This document shows, piece by piece, positions 22,632 through 33,300 of a stretch of 64,000 nucleotides of DNA (positions are counted from its first letter, which is position 1; each line of letters begins with the position of its first letter). Source of the DNA: Haemonchus contortus (lineage: Eukaryota > Nematoda > Chromadorea > Rhabditida > Trichostrongylidae); contig LS997563.1 in assembly GCA_000469685.2 (NCBI GenBank), positions 741,369 through 805,368 on the forward strand, in the 5' to 3' direction. Under the pieces are notes generated by a model that was not told where the DNA came from, did not search any database, and saw nothing but the letters and a program-made list of their open reading frames with translations. Both the position numbers and the translations under genes were made by a program.

Positions 22632-23235
22632 TGATCTTGCCGAACCTGTCTCTCAAGCGCTATAAAAGTAGATTAATACATTTCCTAACTACACCCTTTT
22701 AGTCGTGACTCTTCAAGGCAATGCTGACACATCACCTACCACCAGCTTCAGGCACGCAATTAGGTGTGACAGTACTATTTCATTTGGTTTCAATCAATTT
22801 TCATGCTATTCATCTATTTATACATATTTTGCTCTCTAAGACCCCTTATCGGCTCTTATCAGTAGTCATCAGTTCCTGTCACAGAGTACCTACGGCTCTG
22901 TTACATTCTAGATCACCTATTGCAAGGCCAACGTTCCAGTCACTGTTAACACGAAGGGCTTACAAAGCCTTGTGACTCTTCTTTGGCTATTTGACGGCCC
23001 TTTTCGCTCCTTAACAGTAGTTCTCATCAAAAATCTACGGTCCCTTCCTTTCAATTTCTAAAAGACCGAAGCTTCACCGTTAACTCAAAGGAGGTAACGG
23101 ATTGCTGCTTCTGCCCTACGAAGCTCCTTGTCTTCTTCTATCAGTTGTTATCACTTCCTATCACCTACCAACAGTGTTTATCACCTTGCCGCCTCTATCC
23201 CTTCTGAATGGAACGCTTCAGATCTAGGGGCCGCT
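22632..23235. other. No recognised feature
   Basis: No coding, RNA or clear repeat structure is seen between the MITE and the family G repeat. Confidence 0.4.
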
Positions 23236-23239
23236 ACTA

Positions 23240-23445
23240 CAACCCCAAAAACTCAAAACTTTAATTTTCGATGAAACTTCGCTTGTGGGGTAATCCGTTG
23301 TCCTGATAACAAATATGACCTTCACTTCTGGCGCCAAGGGTGTTTTCACCAGTTTTGCTGAAAACTTGTGTACAGGGGTTATTTGAGGTCCTGATAACAA
23401 ATATAACATTCATTTTCGACGCTGTCGCCATTTGGCTGTCTAAAA
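23240..23445 (+). repeat. Dispersed repeat family G, copy 2
   Basis: Direct-orientation copy of 19835-20102, lacking part of the GGCGCC palindromic stretch. Confidence 0.65.
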
Positions 23446-23919
23446 AACCAAAATAATTCCAACCAAAATCATTAGCACAAGTAAACAAGAACACGCCTAA
23501 CAGTAGAAACAACCTTCTTCCATACTCGTAAGGAAGAGAATCAGGAAAAAATTAAAATGACCAGAACAGCAGCAGAAAGAACAGAAGTAGAGTAAAACAT
23601 CCTTCATCGCTCGGCGATCAGCTCGTTATATGCTGAACGTGCGGGTCGTAATGCGAATATCGCAATCCGTGTCGCTTCGGCAGCTCGTCTGACATATATC
23701 ACCAGTTTGGCTATGCACGCTAACGCGCGCAGTATATGCCAACGGCCACTTATCCACGATGGAGTCATTCAGCGGAATGTTGGATAATCAGAATAAGATA
23801 GTTTTCTCTAGATTCGAACGCTGAACTGCTGATAGCATCAGGCTCGATATATTTGAGCACAGTTATTAGTGTTTGATAATAGCTCCGTCCACCTTAGTGC
23901 AAACCCTTTCCACAATAAA

Positions 23920-24370
23920 CTTGACCACCCATCTTTTCACTGCTCCAAACCATTTTTTCCGCATTCTAGAAAGTTTTGAAGAGACGAATTTCGGTCCTAG
24001 CCCCGCTTCCATGTGCGAGCTCCGCCCCCTTCGAGGACTCAACAACATTTGTTCCAATTCCTCTCAACACCTTTTTGCCGCATCCCAGAACGTTTCTGAA
24101 TAGAGTTATAAATTTCCGATCTAAGCCCCGCCCACTTTGGTGCAAACCACGCCCACTTCCGGGGTTTGACCACGTTTGTTCTGTTACACTTTGACACCTT
24201 CTTGCCGCATCCCAGAACGTTTCTGAATCGAGTTATAAATTTTTGATCTAGGCTCCGCCCCCTTTGCTGCAAACCTCGCCCGCTTTCGGGATTCGACCAC
24301 ATTTGTCCCATTACCTCTAACCACTTTTTTTCCGCATTCTATAACTTTTCCGAACGAAGTTACACTCATT
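23920..24370 (+). repeat. Tandem core of family C, about four units of 120-127 bp
   Basis: The recurring landmark 'CGCATCCCAGAACGTTTCTG' and its variants fall near 23971, 24091, 24218 and 24343, giving periods of 120, 127 and 125 bp. Units also share a CCGCCC block and a 'CCACATTTGT' block. Confidence 0.8.
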
Positions 24371-24825
24371 TTTAAAGAGTAGCTTTCACCTCAACGCACG
24401 CCCCGCCCCTCGTGGGCGGGGCTTCGCTATACTTATGCATGCTCAGCACGCATAAGGCCTTGCTCACTCTTTTTATTTTTTTCCTGGCCTCGACGCCATC
24501 GTTATATCGTGTTATGAATCTCTGCGAAAAGTACCGCTCACTGCGAGAACGCTCCGCCCACCGTCGGTATGTTTCCTTTATTCTGATTGTTGACCCATTC
24601 CTCACCTTCGCACATTTTTCCCGGTGTTTGGAATGTTATGGGACCGAATTAGAAGAATTCGTCCATGACCCCGCCCAATTCCGGCGCATGCCCCGCCCCT
24701 TGGGGGCGGGGCTCCGCTAGGCGCACGTGTGCTTTGTTGCACTTCCCTATGCTCAACTCATTCCAAACTTGACCCGACTTCTCCAAGGTGTTTCTTCCAC
24801 GTTTATATCGGAATTCCGTACAAAC

Positions 24826-25539
24826 AGACAGACAGACAGACCAGACAGAGCAGACAGACAGAACAGGGACAGACCAGACAACAGACAGACAGAACAGAAG
24901 ACAGATAGACAAGATAGACAGATAGACAGATAGACAGGATAGACAGATGAGGACAGATAGATCAGATAGACAGATAGGACAGATAGACAGATTAGACAGA
25001 TAGACAGACTAGACAGATAGACAGATAGACAGATGGACAGATAGACAGATGATACAGATAGACAAGATAGACAGATTAGACAGAGTAGACAGATAGACAG
25101 ATAGACGATAGACAGATAGACAGATAGACAGATAGACAGATAGACAGATAGACAGATAGACAGATAGACAGATAGACAGATAGACAGATAGACAGATAGA
25201 CAGATAGACAGATAGACAGATAGACAGATAGACAGATAGACAGATAGACAGATAGACAGATAGGACAGATAGACAGATAGACAGATAGACAGATAGACAG
25301 ATAGACAGATAGACAGATAGACAGATAGACAGATAGACAGATAGACAGATAGACAGATAGACAGATAGACAGATAGACAGATAGACAGATAGACAGATAG
25401 ACAGATAGACAGATAGACAGATAGACAGATAGACAGATAGACAGATAGACAGATAGACAGATAGACAGATAGACAGATAGACAGATAGACAGATAGACAG
25501 ATAGACAGACAGACAGATAGACAGACAGACGGACGGACG

Positions 25540-25598
<59 letters not shown>

Positions 25599-25619
25599 GG
25601 ACGGACGGACGGACGGACG

Positions 25620-25699
<80 letters not shown>
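24826..25699 (+). repeat. GACA/GATA compound microsatellite, about 870 bp
   Basis: Irregular GACA units at the start, then a long run of the 8-mer GACAGATA (about 25.08-25.51 kb), then alternating blocks of GACA and GGAC tetramers. A 315-codon low-complexity frame across it (minus strand) is a by-product of a period not divisible by three but free of stops. Confidence 0.95.
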
Positions 25700-25774
25700 C
25701 AGCGCTTTATATATAGTAAGGATTGGTCCGACGAATCCGGTAATGGGCTTATATTATGCCCTCCCTATTATGCC

Positions 25775-25829
<55 letters not shown>
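25775..25829 (+). repeat. TATC tetranucleotide microsatellite
   Basis: About 13 copies of CTAT/TATC. It lies just outside the family C tail. Confidence 0.9.
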
Positions 25830-25830
<1 letters not shown>

Positions 25831-26099
25831 TAAGTTTTCATTCCCGATAGCGTCATTTGTGTTACTCTTGCGTGATCCTAAGGAGAATTTCGGAGAAAAT
25901 TTCATCGTAAAGCATGCCTTTCAATCAAGCACTTTCGACGCTTATAATTTTTAAGGAAACTCATCAGCAGACTTGATTGCTTGGTGATCAGGATTTGGAA
26001 CTCTGTTGCAGTTAAGAAAGATGAATAAACTATTTAAAGCAAGATTCTATTGAATAGATTTCCACATCCAATTTCTTCTCATGGATCCCACTATTAGTG

Positions 26100-27030
26100 A
26101 CTAGTTGGGGTAAGCACGCTAACGCGTGCACTGTACGTCCATGACCACTCATCTACCGAGGAGTGATTCAGCGAAATATTTGATGCATCAGAATGGCTGC
26201 TTTCATAGTCCGCAGGCAGGCGCGCAGGCAGGCGCGCTAGCGCGCGCGCAGGCAGGCGCGCAGGCAGTGCTAGGGGGAGGAGGGAGGCAGACAGTGTAAG
26301 GCAAGCAGTCCACGCCCCTTCGAGGGGTTGAAAACAAACAACCTTCGAAGGGGTGTGGACTGTTTGCCTTACACTGTCTGCCTCCCTCCTCCCCCCTAGC
26401 ACTGCCTGCGCGCCTGCCTGCGCGCGCGCCAGCGCGCCTGCCTGCGGACTATGAAAGCAGCCAATGGGATAGTTATCCGTAGATTTGAACATTGGGACAG
26501 CTTCAAGAAGGATTTGACCTCATTTCTTCCATAGCCTCTAACCACTTACATGCCACGTGATAGAATATCTTTGAACAGAGTTATACTTTCTTAAGAACTC
26601 TACGTGTGGGCGCCTGTCCCGCCCATCGTGGGCGGAGCGTAGACATGTTATGCCCAGCACGCATAAGGCCATGCTGATTCCTTTTATTTTTTCCGATCTC
26701 CACGCTCCTATTAAATCGAGTAATGAACTTATGTGGTAAGTACCGCCCATCATAAGAACACTGCCCACCGCCGACGGGTTTCCTTCATTTAACGTGTTGA
26801 CTAATCCCTCACTTTTTCACATTTTTTCGAGCGTCTGGGCTGTTATTTAATTAAGGAGTTTCGCAAATGATACCCCCATTCCTGTTCATGCTTCACCCCT
26901 GTGCGGGGAGCTCTGCTGGGCTCACATGTGTTTTTTTGGTATCGCCATATGCCCCAATCATCCCACATCTTTAGATACGTCTTCAGGTGCTTCTTCAGAT
27001 AATATCGAATTTCCGTACAAACAGACATGA
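26100..27030 (+). repeat. Family C element, second copy, with nested MITE
   Basis: The left end 'CTAGTTGGGGTAAGCACGC' is followed by GCTAACGCGTGC, then the nested palindrome, then blocks matching the 24.4-25.0 kb part of copy 1 ('CAGCACGCATAAGGCC', 'AAGTACCGCCCA', 'GAATTTCCGTACAAACAGAC'). The array is reduced to a single 'ACAGACA' and the tail is missing. Confidence 0.7.
26195..26462. mobile_element. Palindromic MITE, GGCTGC termini, 3-bp target duplication AAT
   Basis: A nearly perfect inverted repeat of 268 bp with ends 'GGCTGCTTTCATAGTCCGC' and its complement, flanked by AAT on both sides (26192-26194 and 26463-26465). GC-rich GCAGGCAGGCGC runs sit in both arms. It is nested in a family C copy. 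Its relatives are at 47094 and 59267. A 3-bp target site suggests PIF/Harbinger-type mobilisation; this is inference. Confidence 0.8.
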
Positions 27031-28030
27031 TTTAAACAAGTCCTCTTTAGCAAGGAGACCGTCATGAAACGTGACTCTACGTTTGCTTCACCCACTCGAA
27101 TCGCAGAAGTGTTTCCGTTATTACCGAAGGAGCGTGCGTTCCCTTATGTTCAGAGATCTGTGCAAGATGTTTCACAAAATAAATGTAAGTTGCCATAGAC
27201 AATGCTACCACTTGTTTGGCTGTTTCTTTCTCAGAACAAGTATCTTAAGTATTCATCTTTTGCTGTCAGGAACCCCTCTTGTCTCTGGGTCCTTAACAGT
27301 GCTTTACGCTTTAAAGTGTGGCCTGAATGTCGTTACCGTTTAACTTATTCGTATGAAGTGGCCCACGTAATATGACACGGTTGTGATTTTCCGTAGGTGA
27401 ACCCTTCTAAGCTGTTTATTGTTAAGCCCAAGTGAAAAGTTTTGGATGAAAAGCAAACGAGTCGGTTGCTGAATTTGTAGGTTTCAGGAAGATAGTAAAG
27501 AAGTGAGCACTCAATAGAGCAAATTTCAGCATTGCACCCATTGTTGTGAGCAGATGTCCATCTCAAGCTAGATATATACACATAACTCGATAAGTTGGTG
27601 TCACTGCACTTTGGATTGGTCCCCAAAGTGCTAGTCAACTGTGTGAGTTTCACATTGGGAATGGGATTGCACTGCTGTATCCCACTCTCGTTGCAGAACC
27701 ACGAACTCTCCTTGTTTACTGATGTTCACAATTTTGACACTATTGGAACTCTTGAAATCACGACGTACCTTTTATAGCCTTGTGTAGCTGTGAGGTGGGA
27801 AACAAGTGCCTTCTACTTTTGTATCTCAGTTGTAAAAACTTGACTTGTAAAAAGACGGGACTAAGCACTGTGGGATCACAATTTTTCAGTAATAGATATA
27901 TTGAAATACAATGGGCTAGGGAAAAGCTTCACTGTTAACTTCCCACTTTCCCGGATTTCGTTCCAGTTCCAATCACATGCAAATGTCTTTCTTTCATCAA
28001 ATACGGCAGTCAGACTGTAATATACATGGA
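27031..28030. other. No recognised feature
   Basis: Short open frames on both strands, none with a motif or convincing splice sites. Confidence 0.4.
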
Positions 28031-28035
28031 AACTT

Positions 28036-28263
28036 CTATTTTGGTGGTTGTGAGGCACAATCTAAGTTGTTGGAGTTCATTTTCAGCTCTACTTTCTGTG
28101 ACTGAAGGATCTCTTCGAGCGCATTCTGTTGAGCTACTTCAGGACGGTGTCGACGAGCAAATGCGCCGAGCTTCCTTTGATGTTCCCAGGGGCACTGGGC
28201 GACAGTTGCCGAGTACCGAGGGACTGGAGGTGGGTGTTCGTTCTGCTGAATATTGAACTCCAT
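28036..28263 (-). CDS. Possible small coding sequence, 75 codons, unrecognised
   Basis: The minus-strand frame starts at an ATG in a good context (ACCATGG) 14 bases after a possible splice or trans-splice acceptor (AAATGTCGCAG). It reads 'MEFNIQQNEHPPPVPRYSAT' and continues through a Gln/Arg-rich helix-like stretch ('HQRKLGAFARRHRPEVAQQN'). There is an in-frame stop upstream of the ATG. No domain is recognised, and no downstream exon could be joined. It lies 1.9 kb beyond the zinc-finger gene in the same orientation and could be a first exon of another gene or a chance frame. Confidence 0.3.
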   Translation of the reverse strand: MEFNIQQNEHPPPVPRYSATVAQCPWEHQRKLGAFARRHRPEVAQQNALEEILQSQKVELKMNSNNLDCASQPPK

Positions 28264-30149
28264 GGTCTACCGTTCTGCTGCGACATTTGAAATCTTTCTT
28301 ACACACGCTTTCTTTGTGAATATTACAGTAGTACTCATCATTCAAGCAAGCGAATCATGATTTGAAGCAAGCCATGATTTGCAAAAGATTACCAATGAAG
28401 GAAGCAGGCATTAGATAAAATCGGAGTCGCAGCTATTGTGAAACTAATTTTAAGCTCGTTCTCCTATTTACTTCAAACAACTCTGAGTAGCAGGATTGAA
28501 ATCGTTTTAATATGTCCTTCTTTCGATGTCGTCCTGTATAGTGCAGATCTATGGTGCAGATGTTATACCATTTTCATTCACCATGGTTGAACTGCATGCC
28601 CCTCTGACAATCCAAAGAGATAGACACCTATTGGGCACATTAAAGGCACAGTTCGCCATAGTTCTTGGATATCTTTCTAATTCCGGGGATAATGGAAATG
28701 GTGTACGGAATAGTGCAAAGATGAGCAAGGGAACACGAAAATTAAAGTATTTAGAGGGATGTAGGGAATCGAAAAAGTAATTAGCTGTCGGACGAGAAGG
28801 TGACGATATAAATCGCATGAGAGGGGTTTGCAGTTGGCTATAACAAGCTGCCTGCATCTAACGTGCGTGCAGGTCTCGGCAACCTCTGCAATGCCGGATA
28901 ACCCGTCCGCCTTGGGTGTGTACGTCGGCTGTGGGGTGTTTTGGGACCCTTATTACACCCTATTCAGACCTTTTCAACCAGACTAAGTCTCTTATGCTAC
29001 ACTTGTAGTCACAGGTTCATCCTAGAGTGGAACCTCAGACACTATTTCTATCGTGAGCTCTGAATTCCGGAAGGGAACGATACAGAAAGATAGAGCTGTG
29101 AAAGGGAGTAACCTACATTAAAATTTTGAATTTCCAGCTGGTCAAGAAGCCACTTATTTTTCTGCTGACATTGTATGCTCTAATCTCGCCAAGGTTATAA
29201 AAAACCCACAGCACACGCCTCCAGATTCACTGGAAATGCAGTATCAACTGGAGCTCCAATGCAATCATCAAGCCAGTTTACGCGCTTTTAAACTGTAAAA
29301 AAAATGCATTTGCAAGAGGTTTTTGCATGCTTCACTCGAAAAATAGGTTTAATCGTGCTTCAAAATCTTCTACATAACAAAAACTTTCAAACACCGTCTT
29401 ATAGAGCTGGCTCAGTCATGGTGTGTTCACATAAGGCATAGAGAAGCGAGACAAAAAAAAATGAGGAAAATCAACAGCTTCAAGATCGTTCGAATCAGTA
29501 GTAGCTCATCAGCCACAAAAGCAACAGTGGTTGGTTTCACAATCCCAACTGTAACCATACAATTGAAATGTACTTGCAATTAGAAAAACAGACGATCCCG
29601 TTAGAAACCGCGCTCGTCGACCCATGTATACGTTAAACATTAACAGTATCATATTAGCTATGTAATGTGGAATTTCCTTCAAAAATAACTGAAACAGGAA
29701 AGCTGATTCTGAATTAACCCAGACTTCGTTACCCGTAAATAAGACACATGTGTACAGCAATGAGTGTTGTAGAGCACAATTTCATACATTAAATATTTCG
29801 CGAAATTTCTGAGATAAACACAATGCCTAACAAGGCCCCAGTGGGGCAAAAGTGGATATCACATCGCAATACGATGGATTGCATTTACAGTGAACTTGCT
29901 GCCGACGCCTCCACCTGACGGGCATCACTTAGCGACGGTGTAGCCCTAACCAAAAGAAAGGAACAGAAAGAAGAGGAACTCTCACATCACTTCGTTTGGA
30001 GTAGGTACCTGGCAGCAAGTTCGACTCGTAAATAACTCCAGAATGTGTACCGGAAAACTCCCAGAAGGCTCAACCGACAGCTCTCATTTTAGCTGTAGTT
30101 TGCTAACTGTAGACATCGAAATGAAAAGAAGAAAAGTTTCGCGCAGTAC
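28264..30149. other. Downstream flank of the zinc-finger gene
   Basis: No recognised coding sequence. It should include the 3' untranslated region of the gene, but I saw no clear AATAAA close to the stop codon on the minus strand. A 'TTAAAGGCACAGTTCGCC' at 28638 resembles one MITE end without a matching partner. Confidence 0.4.
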
Positions 30150-30381
30150 CTACAGTGAAGAGGCGTTTGAGGATTTGCAGCCGGAGTTCTTTTCTCGACC
30201 ATCCATGTCCGACGATTGCAAAACATGCGCAAAACATCGTTGCACGGTCCTGGCTAGCACATCCGCGGCCGAGCACACGTTGTAATCGACTGTGATCTTC
30301 GGGTCTAACGATGTATGCAGTCCAACTTGATGTTCTTCTTGTGTTTTGATGTTTTCCGACGTAAATTTGCACACTTTACAT
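30150..30381 (-). CDS. Zinc-finger gene exon 8 (finger 3, C-terminus)
   Basis: Acceptor TAAATTTAG. The phase completes a Lys codon from exon 7 and gives 'CKVCKFTSENIKTQEEHQVG' (C-x2-C-x12-H-x4-H), then 'DPKITVDYNVCSAADVLART' and 'QRCFAHVLQSSDMDG', ending at a TAG stop at 30150-30152. Confidence 0.8.
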
Positions 30382-33300
30382 CTAAATTTAGACAGTTTCG
30401 TCAAATGATTTTGAAATTTGCCTTTTCATCAGATCAATATCATCAGCATTAGATCCATAAAAAAGTTCAACACGTTACAGTTCACCTATTCATGGAAGGG
30501 GCTCGCGGACCCGTCTCATGATTCTGATTTTTCGGCTCTAATCAATTTTTTTCCGAAAGCACAATGGCTTCGTTCATATTTTGACAATCATTAAAATGTC
30601 TTGTATGGAAGGGGTTTCACTCCGGCAGTGTCCTTCGAAAATCTGATTCCGGGGGAAGGGCAACATCAGCAGCTCCTTTCGTTAGGAGATGTTTCATGTT
30701 TTGATTAACTTAAATTTCCAGCGTTCCTTCGTTTCATGGATTTCATTTCGTGTTTTTATTGAATAGAATGAAAAGCTTCACTACCAGTCATTTTTTGAGC
30801 TTATGTGGCTTACTCAATACGATGTATGACCCAAATCAGAGATGCGGCAAAGTTTCATCGTCAATGTGGTTGCAGTTTCGTCACCGTTAGAACTTTTAAA
30901 GAAGTTAATTGGGGCTAGAGCGTACTGAGTTGCTTTAACAATGGTATCACTACCGAGGTTTTAATGTATTGACCACTTACTCAATATCCCACAAAAGAAT
31001 GTCCGTTATACGGCAAAAGGCGACGCAATGAAAAACTGGTCGGTTGATGGTTGGACTTCTTCATATCGGGTCGGAAAGAAAATTCTCGAGTGAAAAATTC
31101 TTTCCTATTCATCCCTAGAATTTTCGAATAGACCGAGTATCTGAAATATCCGCTGGTAGGATCAACTGCCTCTCATCCAAATGAATCGCTGATGATGACG
31201 ATGATGCCTTTTACAAGTCAGGAGAATATGTACAAGCAAAATTATGTGCGCGTTGTCGTGTTCTAAGGTAGTAACACTGTTACCACTTTTTTCCCCTAAC
31301 CGCAATGGCCGAATGCTGGGCTAAAAGGTAGATGTGACTGTAGATGTGACTATCTTGTCTGCCTTCGAAAAATCATGTAGATAAATAACTTTGTGCCTCA
31401 TCAAAACGGAGGATGCTTGTTCCAAAAAGTTAAGTTTTCGGCCGTCAAACGGGAACAAATGCTTGCGGCAATGACCGATATCGAGCCGCTATACTCGTAC
31501 TTTTCCCTTGGCACCATTTGTATGACGGTACGGAATTGGTATTGGTGTGGTACAGCAATGAATGACGCAGTTGCAAAAGCATACTGCGCTCGCTATTAAC
31601 TCGCTTTCTGATTGCCTTCAGAATGTTTCGGAGATTATCACCCTTGCCACCGTGTTAATATTGTTTACACGAAGTTTTCTACGCTTTGACTTCTTTTGCC
31701 GAACATAATCTGCTTGAAAATAAGCAACATTTAATACCTGTACACAGGATGCTGATGTGCATGCCTTGTTAGTGCTGTTTTTGTTGCTTTCACGAGTGCA
31801 TCGCATCGTCCACACTTTACTTCCGTAAGATGCTTCTCCTCTATAGTTCTGCAAAATGCTTGAACACTACAATGAATTCTTGTAAACATAGGACCACGAA
31901 CAAATTATTAACTGAGGCATTATAGTTTTGATTTCAATGGAGTAAGTCATACCAAATATATGTTTGGCAGATAAGTCTTTTTCTATGCATAGCCAGTAGA
32001 GGAATCTGGATACCCTCGAAACATACAGACTATCTCAGCTGCCTAGGCATTCTACTTCTCCTTTCTGTGAACCAATCTCTTTTCGAAGAATGGGAAGGCT
32101 GATATAGTCTATCTCTTATTTCTGCTTTAAAACAACAAACAATCGTCCGTTAAGTTTTCTCGTATCTTTTTGTTCGTAAACAAGTTTCTTTCCAGACGTG
32201 TTATTTTCTTATGTTATTAGCCGAATTCTCTTCATTTCTCAATGACGCGTTTGACTTACATTCAAACCAATCAATTCACCTGGCCAGCGACGAGCTTTCC
32301 TCCTTCTCAGGTGATTAAAATCTCTGTGGTTCAAATATCTTACTGAGGACTACTCCTACCCTTCTCTTTGTAACAAAGGAGTAGTAAGTAGTAAAATATC
32401 GAGTAGTCAAATTGACGCAGGTTAAAATCTGTTAGAATTAAAGAAAATCTGCTACGTTCACACGACATTGCCAGCAAATCTCTTCAATTTTCTCAGATTG
32501 TACCACTGAAGGGAATGAAGCAGAAGAGATCGATCAATTACACAACAGAACGTATGGTGTATCGGCCAGCGTCCAAGCAGCGTGAATCTTGACCTACGTG
32601 AACGTACCATCCTTAGAGGAAACAAGGCTGTGAATCAAATGTGCATAATTGGAAGGCTTTTGGATAGGATTGTCGATACAATTCATACAATCCAAAATTT
32701 AAACAATCTAGCTCTAAGGAAACGATTTTTGCACTCGAAACGCGCCCAGGGGGCGGAGTCTATGCCACCTGCAATTGGGGTCCTTATCTTGAAGCCTAGT
32801 ATGGATGGTCACATGACGACTGTTACTCAGCATAAAGGATGAAGCAAACTTTCAGCACTGCTCAACTCCGACTGGGATGCACCCACACACTCGATCTCCA
32901 TTCAGTGATTTAGTCTGGTTATCTATACTGACTTGCATGTGCAACCTTCCATATGAGAAAGTTTCGATCCTCCCACAATAGCCGATTCATGAACGCAAGG
33001 CATGGTTGGCGTAACGGTGATTGGTCTAACAGTATATCCACGTACGGTAGCGACACCACTTTACACGTTAGTCACATTCTACTCAATGCCTAGATTGTGA
33101 GAGTGCAGTCAACCAAGTCAGACTTGTGGTAAGTATAGGAGGTAGATCGAGGTAAAAGTTCTTACGACGTCGGTGAGTTTGTCGACTAAGATAAACAAAC
33201 AGCAGAATAAGTCGAGTGGTCCAAGTAGTAGTACTTACTTTATGATGAGGTCAAACTCTCGCACTGTTTCCTTTTTGAATCGAGGACTTGCTCGAGGGAA

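Larger units (their letters stand above)
23702..25722 (+). repeat. Family C element: hairpin end, tandem core, microsatellite, tail
   Basis: The order is a left end 'CCAGTTTGGCTATGCACGC' with a small stem (GCACGCTAACGCGCGC), four diverged tandem units of 120-127 bp (23.92-24.37 kb, each with '(A)GAACGTTTCTGAAT', CCGCCC and a 'TTATAAATTT' block), a unique block with two GGGCGGGGC stems, the GACA/GATA array, and the tail 'CTTTATATATAGTAAGGAT'. Shorter copies at 26.1 and 43.1 kb share ends and blocks. It has no coding capacity. The architecture recalls non-autonomous Helitron/Helentron elements carrying tandem repeats and microsatellites; this is inference. Confidence 0.7.

Noticed and set aside
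24826..25699. CRISPR-like regular array
   Set aside because: Simple tetra- and octanucleotide repeats with no spacers; the organism is eukaryotic.
24753..25700. Long 315-codon open frame on the minus strand (Ser/Val/Cys/Leu repeats)
   Set aside because: It is the translation of the GACA/GATA microsatellite and has no start context, splice sites or non-repetitive domain.
30043..30285. Open frame on the plus strand
   Set aside because: It lies antisense to exon 8 of the zinc-finger gene, whose frame contains a C2H2 motif and fits the splice phases.
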